Shown here piece after piece: positions 11,718 to 24,000 of a DNA stretch of 64,000 nt (position 1 is the stretch's first letter; each line of letters opens with the position of its first letter). The stretch is from Brachionus plicatilis (Eukaryota > Rotifera > Eurotatoria > Ploima > Brachionidae), in the NCBI GenBank assembly GCA_010279815.1, contig QEOQ01000226.1, positions 2,633,535-2,697,534 on the forward strand, in the 5' to 3' direction. The notes under the pieces are model-generated. The model made no database searches. It was not told where the DNA came from and saw only the letters and a program-made list of their open reading frames with translations. Both the position numbers and the translations under genes were made by a program.

Positions 11718-11740
11718 TCGCCGACCACTTTCTCAGTGGT
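11718..11740. other. GC-rich hairpin downstream of WD40 fragment
   Basis: CCGACCAC and GTGGTCGG form an 8-bp perfect stem separated by TTTCTCA, in a GC-rich patch isolated within AT-rich DNA. It may be part of a repeat or a structured 3' sequence. No tRNA or other known RNA fold was recognised around it. Confidence 0.35.
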
Positions 11741-12182
11741 CGGACCCGTAAAATAAGGGGCACTGTGTTTAGTATAAAAAAAATAAATTTAGTATAAATT
11801 TAGTATAAATTTTTTGGTACCTTTTATACTCAATTTTTTAATTAATGTATTATTATCGAGCTTAAAATTTATAAAATTAAAAAAAAAATAAATAATAAAA
11901 TAGTATGCAATTTTGAACTAATTAATGAAAATTCACTTAATTTCTTTAATGAATTAAAGAATTTTTAGATAACTATAAATTAAAAACTATACCGTAAAGC
12001 TGGCTCATACCGTAAATTATAGCGAATTCATTCTAATTTCCATTTAATCAAAAATCTTTAAAAACTTAATAAAAATCTCATTAAAAATAGTTTTTCTTTT
12101 TTATGATTTTAATTATTGATTTAAACTAAACTTAGAGACATATATTTTCAGATACTAATTGATATGGTAACTTAGTCTAACC

Positions 12183-12466
12183 GGGTGACCATATTTTTTT
12201 TATTGATTATTTCGCGCCCATTTTGTTCAAAAACTTCAAATATGTTCACCCAATTTTCCCGAAATTTTTAAATAACCCCTTTAGCTCCGCGGTTAAATAG
12301 GCGTAGTCGAACTTTAAGAGAAAAAAAAGTATGTTATGAATTTTTTTAAAAATATATCAGACATATCATTCGATTCCTCTCCTATAGTTCTACATATTAA
12401 GATATTTTTTTAGAAAGTAGCTTTAAAAATGGAGGAGAAATAGGGGGTTTTCAAATTAGGTCACCC
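12183..12466. mobile_element. MITE-like element with GGGTGACC ends
   Basis: Left end GGGTGACCATATTTTTTTT and right end AATTAGGTCACCC are inverted. A related left end, GGGTGACCTATTTTTTTTTT, occurs at about 53516. The interior has GC-richer pieces (TTTCGCGCCCA, CTCCGCGG). No convincing target duplication. Confidence 0.5.
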
Positions 12467-13475
12467 TATTAACCCATAACCCCTTTTGACCAGATAATCA
12501 TACTTCATGAGTATTTTTCTTAATAAATTAGTGATTTTTGAAAATTTAGTTCTTCCATCTCGATGTAAGTAGATTAAAAAAATATTATAATCAACCAATA
12601 TTTCAACATATTTTTATTTTCATGGAAATAAATATTTCCGTTAACTGTGGTTTTTTGTACTCATTAAGTTTTCATTTATTTTATTTTTGCAAAATAAATT
12701 TTTGAGGCAAAATGTGAATAATTATACATTTTTACACTTTCATATTTTTTTTGGTTTTTTTTGCAATATTTAAGAAGATTAAAAAAAAATTATTTATTTA
12801 GTTATAAAAATGAAAAATAAAAATTTTCTTTTTGCACAGAATAAAAAATATAAAAATACGAAAATCTAAAAATATAAAAATGTATAACATCTTGCCATTT
12901 TAGACCAAATAATTCCAAAGTCCAATCAAAATGATCAAATTTAATTAAAAAATATGCCAAAAATTAACTGCTGCACGTCAGACAAATAATTGTCAAAAAA
13001 TATTTTAGAAATACATTCGATAGATTTTGAGCAAGAAATTTTCATTTTTCCTATTTTGTTCAATTTATACTCAAAATTAAAAAGCTTGAATTTTTTAACA
13101 AAAACAAAAACATTTAAAGGTATTTAACAAAAAAAAATATTTCTTTCCTTATTGTCAAAATACCAACTCTAAAATTTTTTTTCGATGCAAAAAATATTCT
13201 GATATTCAGTAAAATAAAAACGAGTTTTTTAATTTATAATTTTATTTGAATTAAAATTAAGTTCTAAACAAAAAACAAACAAATAAGCGCTTTGGTTTGA
13301 AAGAATAGAGCTGAAATGAAAAAAGAAGACAATTTTATCAAGAGGCCATCATATCAGTTTTCAATACTTTGGTCTAAGATGTTCAGAAAAAAAAATTCGG
13401 CGAAGTTTAAAAATATTCAAACAAAAAAGACTAAAAAACGACATTGATATCAGCGCTTATGCTTTTTTCAGGCAT

Positions 13476-14426
<951 letters not shown>

Positions 14427-15995
14427 GCTTTTTTTTTTTTTTTTTCTAAACAAAATTATTTTTTCTAAGTTGACGTGTAATTTGAGTATAAGTATGTACC
14501 TAGAGTGATATGTGGAAGTTGAAATAATTAGTTAGAAAATATATGAAAATATGTAAGAAACAATGCAATCTTTGAATGAAGAAGAAGATTCAACTGGTTT
14601 TGAAATCGCTTTAATTATTGTTTATTTTGCTTTCGTGTTCGATTCTATTTATGATGTGTGCAATAAGATTTTTGTTAAAAAAATTTTCAATTTAAAAATT
14701 TCAAAAAGCCAAATAAACTGATGTTTTTTTTGTTGTTATCAAATATAGTTGTATTCAAATAATGACGAAATGCTAGTCTTTTAAAATTGGGCTAGATTTT
14801 TTTGCCAAAAAGTCTACAGCCCAAAGGTGAAAAAAAATAATTTTGCACACTGGCTTTTTCAATCTATTCTTTGTTTAGTTGCTTTTCTATCTAAACATTT
14901 AACGTCGAATAAAAGATTCTAATTTAGATTTTTTTGAGGAAATATTATTTTTATAAATTGCTCACAAGTAATATTGACACAATGGAACCATCAAGAATGG
15001 AAAATATTAGAATGGGCTGGAAAAAAAAATATTTGGGCCAAAACCAAAAATAAGATATTTATTTAAATAATTTTTTATTTGGAGTCAACAATATTGGGGT
15101 CATATTTTAATGAAAATTTGTGGTTCTCATACTAAATTTTTAATTTCATCATTTTATTTTTATTCTAAATTTCTTAATTTAAATTCTTAAAAAAATTTAA
15201 ATTTATTTTAACTCGGTAAAAAAACGCATGCAGCTGGTTTAAAAAAAATTTCAAATTTTTCATCAAAAATTTAAATTAAAATTGTTACCATCATTATCAT
15301 TATTAATCATTTTGATTTTTTTGGCACAAATAAAAAAGAAAAAACTGGTTCTTACATTTTATTTTTGAAAATCCTTTTGCAAGCTAAGTTATCAAATTTT
15401 TTGAACTTAACTTGTCAGAGGAAAAGACTGATATATTAATTGTTCAAAAATTCAATCTGATATTGTGAGGTATAGCATCAAAAAAAATTATTTAGTCATT
15501 TATACTAATTTTATTCACAATTTTATTTAAAATTTTTTTTCTTGAATTGAGAAATAGACAAAATATTAATATTTGATATGCCTTTTCTAGAAAATTTTAG
15601 TCAAATAAATTAAGAAATTAAAAAAAAATTCCTAAGAAAAAAAAATTTTTGTAAGTTTTCTTTATATTCATTAAAAGTGAAAAATAATTCTGTTATAATT
15701 TTTTAATAGAGTGTGAATATTTTTTTGTTTTAATAAAATTATACACAAAGTATTCTTTTAAATCTTTTAGGGTTTTGTTAAGTAAAAATGAGACGAAAAT
15801 TAAATGGTTCAATTTCTAAAAAATTAATATAGTCATTTATTTTAATTTATAAATCCTAATAATTTAATAATTAAAGAAGTCAATTTTTGTGATAAGATTG
15901 ATGTGTTTTTTTTTTTAAATAATTTTAAAATTGTTCATACCAATACTAAATTATATACAATAATTTTGTCTGTAAATATTAAAATTAAAGAATAT
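14427..15995. other. Intergenic AT-rich DNA upstream of SURF4
   Basis: Immediately upstream of the SURF4 ATG is a polypyrimidine/polyA-rich stretch. No ORF of substance, RNA gene or clear element is seen in the remaining 1.5 kb. Confidence 0.4.
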
Positions 15996-16340
15996 CTATT
16001 CTAAGATGGGAGTAAGTGAAAGCGTCACTGGGTTGAAAATCATTTGTCTTGCTTCACGAATATATTTTTGACTCACGTTTAGAAGTATTAATTCACTGAC
16101 TGTCAGCTTTCGAGGGGTGTCCATGCGGAGAACAAAATCTGGCAAATTTAGGTAATGATCAAGTTTGGTTGGCGTAATTGACATTTTTTTTGTCCAATTT
16201 GAATCATCTTGTATCACATTACTTGATTTGTATGTTTCAGGCAAATTTTTGTGAATTAGTGCCAATTTTTTTGCTTTTTTAGAATTGAAAATTGATCTCT
16301 GAGTTTTTGTTTGCTTTTTATAATTTTCAGCAAAACTCAT
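15996..16340 (-). CDS. Small basic protein of unknown function
   Basis: A 114-codon frame with a good start and stop. The N-terminal half is very basic (KKQTKTQRS, NSKKAKKLALIHK), the C-terminal half is mixed (LDHYLNLPDFVLRM, VSELILLNVSQKYIREARQM) and ends NPVTLSLTPILE. Base composition and codon variety look like a real coding sequence rather than repeat-derived. No signal peptide or membrane segment. I cannot place it in a family; it may be complete or the last exon of a longer gene. Confidence 0.5.
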   Translation of the reverse strand: MSFAENYKKQTKTQRSIFNSKKAKKLALIHKNLPETYKSSNVIQDDSNWTKKMSITPTKLDHYLNLPDFVLRMDTPRKLTVSELILLNVSQKYIREARQMIFNPVTLSLTPILE

Positions 16341-16740
16341 TTTAAAAAATGAACACGATTTTAAATAAGAACATTCTCTTTTAATTTAGATAAAATTCAA
16401 GTCATGAGTCTATTAAATTTTATTTACCAAATTAATTACGAAAATAAAGCAATAAAGATAAAAAAAAGGCTCGTAATTATTTCGAAATAAAAAATATTTT
16501 ATTTAAATTTGATGTTAGAACTGTTTTAATTAAATTATTGCTTCCAAATTTAAAATTTATCTTTTAAATCTTTGGACTCATTTTTTATCCTTGAAAAAAA
16601 ATAGCGCCATTTAGATAATTTGAAAAGAAGTAATAAGTTTTAAAAAGCGTTAAATTTCTTAATAAATAATGGATTTCGGTAAATAAAATAATAAATTTTT
16701 GTAAAGATAAACAAAAAATTATAATTTATAAACAAAATTG

Positions 16741-17560
16741 CTATAATGAGCCCATCACCGCCGATTGGCCGTGTAGAGCTGTAGCAGTTCCATTGAACTT
16801 GACTTAGATTTCACCACATTTTCTGACAACTTATTCCAATGCGGAACTACCCTGTTTGATAAAAATATATGTCTGGCGCAACTGCAAAATCGTTTCTAAT
16901 TTGAGCTGGGAAACTTTCTCTCTGAACTCTGATGCTATTCCCTCTTAATGCCCCGGTAGGACCCTTGTTTTCTGATCTATTCACCAGATTTTTGACCAGG
17001 CCTACCTTTTCTATTCCAATCACTAATTTGTACATTTCAAACAAGTCCCTTCTCACTCTTCTTTCACTTTAGCACAATTTCGTCAACCTCATTTCAAACG
17101 ACATGCTTCTTAGAAACAAAGGTATTTTTGTTGCCCTCTCTTGCACCTTTTCTAAAGCATTCACATCCCTTTTCATACTTGGATTCCTAACCTGCACTGC
17201 GTAATCTAGATGGGGTCTCACCATAGATATATACAATCTTACCCACAGCCTTTTCTCTCTTCTTCGCTTTCGCACAAGCACTTTTCACTTGGCAGGTCCA
17301 CTTTTAATCTGATGAAAATCACTTCAAGATCCCTCTCAAATTCTGTGGTCGCTAGTATAACATTTGAGTTGTTTTTTTTGAGTCATCTGCATACAATTCC
17401 ATTCTATTTGAAACGCAGTCAGGTGGGTGATTAATGTACAGAACAAATAGTAGGGATCTAAGTACAGACCCTTCATTCGGAACTTCACTCAGTACCTCTG
17501 ACCATCTAGAAACTCTATCACCAGGTACAACTCGCTGAGTTTTCATAATCAAACCACCTT
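16741..17560 (-). mobile_element. Decayed non-LTR retrotransposon (LINE) RT fragment
   Basis: Minus-strand frames show late reverse-transcriptase motifs: LYADDSKK (YADD-type catalytic box, mutated context) near 17390, then LYISMVRPHLDYAVQV and NALEKVQERATK near 17140-17240, and RVRRDLFEMYKLVIGIEKV, ALRGNSIRV near 16900-17040. In-frame stops and shifts interrupt it. The order matches the C-terminal half of CR1/Jockey-type ORF2. It is GC-richer than its surroundings. Confidence 0.82.
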
Positions 17561-18005
17561 ATATATTAATTCTCTTTTACATTTTATTTTAGCTATTTTT
17601 ATTTTTACCTGCTTTTAAAAATGTTCTGAAGGAAAAGAGTGTCAAAATAGATTGTACTAAAAAGGTTAATTTTTCTGTTAATTTTTTAAAAATATTATAT
17701 TTATAATGGATTATTATCAATTCTGTGTAATATTTTTCATTAAGTATTGCGTGTTTATATTTATTAAGAAGTATTTACAATTACATTACAGATAATAAAA
17801 GTATATTATTTAATTTTTTAACATTTAAAAACCAATTTAAAAATTTATTTAGTAATTTATTCTTAAATTAATTAAATTTAATTAAATTATTTTTTCAACA
17901 AATTTTTTAAATATTTAAAAAACTGAAATTTTGAGAAAATAAGCATTTATAATTGTTCGCTTTTTATTCCAGAAATTGGCAGATAATTTCACATTTTTTA
18001 TTTAT

Positions 18006-21000
18006 TCAATACCATAAAAAGCCTAGTCTTTTATTCAAATAAACTTTACCTTCATCTCCATCGATATATTCAAATAAAGTGAATAGAATATTTTTTAATT
18101 CTGAATTATATCTAAACTTTGACTGAGATTCTTCCACCTTTTCTAAAATCAATTCTTTTATATTTCGAGTCATTAAACTGGACTTTTGTTTGGCAATCAA
18201 GGTAAGGCTGACAAACATCCGATTCGGTTCCTGATAATTCCAGCTTTTTGTAACAACTTCTTCGATTGATTTACTAAACATCTCATCACTTTAAATACAA
18301 TATTAAGTGAAGTTTTTGTTTTTTTTTCAATATTAATAAAAATACCTTTCCGAGTTATTCTTTGATAAATCCATTAAATAATTAAACAAATTTAAAACTT
18401 TTAATTTCAGTGAATTGTTTTCTGTAGAAATTAAATTTAATATCGAAGTAAATATTAGCTGAGCGTCTTTTAATAACACTGTTTTTGATTCTGTTTTGTT
18501 CAAAATACAATGTATTATTTGAATGCACTTTAAAATAAATTGAAAATATAGTTAGTTTTTTTCATAATAGTTGTAATTTTTTCTTTAAAAAAAATATTAT
18601 CAAATCCATCGGTATACTCTAAAATATAGTCATATTTAGCACTTTTTTTTGCCTTTTTTGGGCTGGTCTAAACGTCAAATTTGTTCGCTAAATTTACCTT
18701 AATCTTGCCTAGTTAACAACATTGACTCGTAAAGTTAACTCTAATTTATTTTAGTAAATTATTAAAAACAATTTTTTTTTCAAAATAAATCAGTAGCAAA
18801 AAGTGATTAAAAATTTTGCTCATCATTTTATGATTCTCTATTAAAATTCTCCACAGGAATCTCTCACTCATGAAATATTTTACTTTATTTCTGACAAAAT
18901 TTGCAATTTTCTATTGAAAAGAAAAATCAAGATTTTGTAAAACTTTTTAATTATTAATTTGATAAAAAAAATTTGGAGCTAGTTTTTTCGTCTAATTTTT
19001 CTTTATTTATAAAAAATAGAAAACTTAGAATAGTCACAAGTCAAGTTTAGTAATTGACTTAATTTTTCTCAATTGTCAAGTCAATTCTCAATTGAATTTT
19101 TAAGTTATGGCTTTATCTAAAACTTGTCACTTAAAAATAAGTCTGATAATAAATGACTTTAAATTAAATATTTAGATTTTAGTTTAGTCTATTATTTTAA
19201 ATATTTTTTTTTATTTTCGATCCAAAACTTTTTTTTCAAAATCTTATTGCTGAAAAATTTTCTTCTAAAACAACCATTCTTTAAACCTAGCGGCTTTTTT
19301 TATTTCTAAAAAATTCTTCCTAAAAAATCAGTGAAATTCGAAATCAACCAGATTTTTTTTGAGCTTTTTTTTCTACATATATTACGCAAATTCACGCAAA
19401 TTTACCTAATTTAATAATAACATTTGAACAAATAAGTAATGAAAGTAAAAAATAAATAAGTAAAACTAATTTTATTTGGTAAGCGTTTAATTTGATCTAG
19501 TTTATTTAAAAATTATTTGACAGTATTTTTATAACAACTTTTTTAATTTTTCGCGGTAGTTAAGTTTTGAGCAAAAAAAATTAAAGCAAAGTAATAATTA
19601 AAATTAAATTTTTTAAATAATTTTAAAAATTAAAAAAATCAATTTATAATTTTGATAAAAATTTTAAGCATAAAAAAGAATAGTAAAAAAAAAGTTAAAA
19701 TTTATTACTTTTTCTATCGATTTTCGATCTATCCTTCTAAATATAAAGATTTATTTTATCTTTTGCTTTAGTATATGTTCAAAAAATTATGTTTAAAAAT
19801 ATTAAACTTTTATTTATAAATTAATTACTAATAATTAATTAAACTGGTGACCAATTTTATAAAATTTATTTATTGCCACAGATTTTGTTTCAAACTTCAC
19901 CAACGCAAATTTTCTAAACCTAAATAGTCTGTCTACCTAACTTTTTTTGACAATTACGATTAAATTTTTTTTTTTATTTTTTTTATTTAATTATCCTATG
20001 AGGCTTAAAATTTTTTAAAATAATTTACTGTTTAAGAAATTTGATGATCAGTGATCGTCAGATTAATTTGATCTTAATAGTCTTGATTAGTTTTTCTTAC
20101 TTTTTCAGTTTCATTGTTATTTTTTGGCTCCTCCAGGAAATTTTGTTTCAACAGACTAATAATATATCTTCTAAAATTGAGAATTTCTGATGAACAATTC
20201 TCAATAAATGTTCTTTCAAGAGCAAGAACTATAAAATGATCATCCACTTGAGTCTAAGACAAAAAATTAGATCTATGTTTTTTACATTCAGTTTTAATCA
20301 CCATTTGAAATTTCATTGTGAAATTAGCGATAATACTTTGAAGTACTCGTTGAAGATATCCATCATATTCATAATTTAATTGACTTATACCAATTAAAAA
20401 CTTAAATTTTTAAATATTAAATAAATACTTATAAAACAAATATGTATAATTTACTAAATGAAGCGAGTCTTTAAGAGATATCAGAATGCTATTTTGGTTA
20501 TTCGCCACATACAGACTATTGGGGTTTAGTTTTGAATTCGTGGTTTTATTTGAACCGACTGGCAGAACAAGTCTATCAATTATTTTAGCAAATAAAGTAT
20601 CTGATCTTCCCTTAAAGAAAATTAGATAAAATTTTTTTAATTGATTATTTTACTCGACTATGAATAAAAGTTGACAAATGATAGACAATTTGGGATGCTA
20701 TTATGTAAGTTTTGTACAAAACTGAATGAGAAGCAATACTCGAAACAGACTGAACTAATTTTAAAAAATCAGCAAAATAAATATTCAAATTTTCCAGATA
20801 ATTTTTTTTCTCGGCTAAAGACTTTTGAAATAAAAAAATTAAAAAATCAGAAAATTTTTTTTTAAAATTACTTGAATAATTCTAAGATTTTGTGCAAATT
20901 TAGAGATAAAATCAATCAAAAAATGTTCAACATCTGAATTTAGTGTCAAGTTAGAATCCTTAAAAATTTTCATCTTATTCTGACATGTATAAATTAGACT

Positions 21001-24000
21001 AGATAGAATCCTGTCGCTCTGAGGAGTGTTTGACTCTTTCAAATCGAAAAAGTCTTTGGGTCCATTTTGGGTACAAGTCGAGTTAATGAAAGCAAAAATT
21101 ATTAAATTAAAAATTTTAAGCTCAAAATTGTGCAGATTTTTTTGGCATATTTGCTCAAGTTCTTGGTCATTTAGAACAAGTTCAATGAATTTTAATCTCA
21201 CCAAAACAGACTGACAATGATCTTCAATATTTGTTTGATGATTAGAATTGGTAGCAATGTGAGTTGTAAGAGCAAAATAGTCGATCATATCGACCAAACT
21301 CTTCATTTCTTTAGTGGTATTTTGAACTAATGATGCCGGGTTAAAGATTAGATGGGAATAGAGTGAACAGATTTGATAGCCAAAAAATGACATTGATTCG
21401 TATGAAAAAACTGATGACTTATTTAGTGTACTCTGTTGATCGATTAAAATTGACCATAATTTTTTTAAAAATTCAGACATCATTTCCGCTTTTTAAATAA
21501 AATAAGTCAAAATTTAAGTATAAGATTTAATTCTTACATAATTTAGTGTTGGAAGTATAATTAGACAATTCATTCTGAAATATTTTCCTTAAAAATAAAT
21601 AAATAAAGTTTTTTTTAAATATCAAATTTTAAATACTCGATACTAAATTTTTAAATGTTTTATTTAAAAAATTAAAAAAAAAGGAAAAAGATCACAAAAT
21701 TTTAACTGAGAAAAATTTCATCTTTTAAAATTAAGGCGTTTACTTTTGACATCTTAGAAAAGTCTTTTATCTTGGAGAAAGCCTTGTTTTTTAAATTCAA
21801 ATAAAATTCTAGAATTTATCTGGAATGTCTTTGAGTCAGAGTTGTTTAAAAGTCACAAGTCTTAAGTCAAGTCAAAGTCTTGACTTTGACTTGTTGGAAA
21901 AAATTTAAAAAGTACAAGTCTTGACTTTGACTTGTTGGAAAAAATTTAAAAAGTACAAGTCTTGACTTTGACTTTGAACGATTTATATATTTTGGTTTTA
22001 AAATATTTATCAATTCCAGCATCATCAGGTCCAATTGAGCGAACATTTTCATATGCTGGCTATATAAACAGACCACATAGATCAAGAATGACAGTAAAAA
22101 ATTTAGAAAATAAAACACTTTTGCGGTGTAATTTTGATCGTTTAAAGATTTAAGTTAAAACTAAATATTTTTTAAATAAAAGTTATCTTTAAGTTAAATA
22201 AAAAATTCCTAAAATTCTTAATTACTTTATTTTAATAAAATATATGAAATGAAATAAGTATATGAAATGAAAATATTTTTTATTTAATAATATTTCTTAA
22301 TCAATAATTAATTTCTTTAAATAAATTTATAAAAACTTTAAAGTTACAAAGTCAAGACTTGTACTTTTTAAATTTTTTAATGACTTTTTGAGACTTTTTT
22401 TCGTGACTTTTGTACAAGTCTGCTTTGAGTTTAATTTTTGTATGAAATTCTCTTCGAATGAGTTAGAAAAAGTAAAAGTAATTGTGAAAACATTCTATTT
22501 TCTTTAAATTTTTAACATTCCAACTTTTATAAATATTTAAAAATATCAGATTATTTCTAAAACAGGGATGAGTTGACATTAAATTTTTTACAAAATAAAT
22601 CAAAAATTAAAATTTTCAATTTAAGATTAAAATTAGTTTTTTCTGTTCAAATTGGGTAGTTATTTTGCAGAACTCTATTAAAAGTTTAGTATATTTGTAA
22701 AATTATTAAGCATTCTGTAAATATGATTGTATCTTACTTTTGAGTTATAAGCAAAAAATTCTATTGATTCTATTAATTCTAATTCTATTGATCAGAACTG
22801 ACCATCTAAGTACAATGCTTAACTAATAAAATTACCAATTAATTATAACTTAAGCATGTATTCGTGAAGTATTCCAAAATACTTAAAATTTTTTGACATT
22901 AATTATTTTTATGAAGTTAATAAACTTAGAAGATTTTTTCAAACAAATTAATATAACTTTTTAAATTTGAGGGGTTATCTCAGGGAAACCTTTATTTATT
23001 TTCTCGGCTAATTTTTTTTTTCAGATAATTTTTCTTTCTATCAGCAAAATTATTCTTATTGTCAGAAAATCTTTTCATTTATATTCTAATTGTTTTTTCT
23101 TACTTAAAATATAACTTCAGTCAACAGTGGTTCACTTATGAAGGTGTTGTTCTTGTTGAATTCGGAATAAAAATTAAACTAAAATTAGTTGTTTCTGGTG
23201 AAAGATTAATTTTAAAAAAATAGTCGTAAAAGAAAAAAATTATCTGAAAAAAAATATTTAATTGATGAAAAAGAACTACTTCTCTCTCAGGGACAGTTAA
23301 CTTAATAAATTATTTGAACAAATTAATACAAAAAAATTACTTGTAAATGGCTAATGTTTCGGAAATTTTTGAAAATATCAGCTCATTTTGTTTACGGCTT
23401 AGTAATTTAAACATGGTATCAAATTTTATCTCATCTTTAATTAATAAATTTATTTATTAATATTTAAATTTAAAAATAATTTACTTAATAATCTACAAAT
23501 GATCAGGCTTATTTGATAAAGGTACAAATTTACCTTTGAATCATTGACAGAGATAAAATTTTGACAATTATCTACAAAACAAACCAAATAATCAGTAAGA
23601 AATTGTCCAACTACTTGAGAATTCTTGAAATTGGATATTTGATTTGAACTTTGATCATTTTGAATCAGCAGATTGGCTTCTTGGACAATGTTATTTAGAT
23701 AAAGTGAAAATTCATCATTCAACAATGTGTATACATTTGAATTTTCTTCATTTTCCAATTCAACCGAGTCATACCAAAGTTTTAATGCCAAAAATTTCAT
23801 GTTCAAAAAAGTTTTGAGTGCGTTTGCCTTAGAAGAAGTGACCACAGATGAATAGGATACATTTGAGCTGTTCAAAGACAAAACGTGCTCAATTTTGTTC
23901 ATGTTTTTGGATTTTATGAAAACATTTAGAATTCGAAAAAAATTCTCAAACTGTTCATACTTAAGCTGAGAAGTAACCAAGTCGGCTGAGTTGCTGAAGC

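Noticed and set aside
11700..11765. tRNA-like gene at the GC-rich hairpin
   Set aside because: One stem only; no T-arm GTTCRA motif, no acceptor stem.
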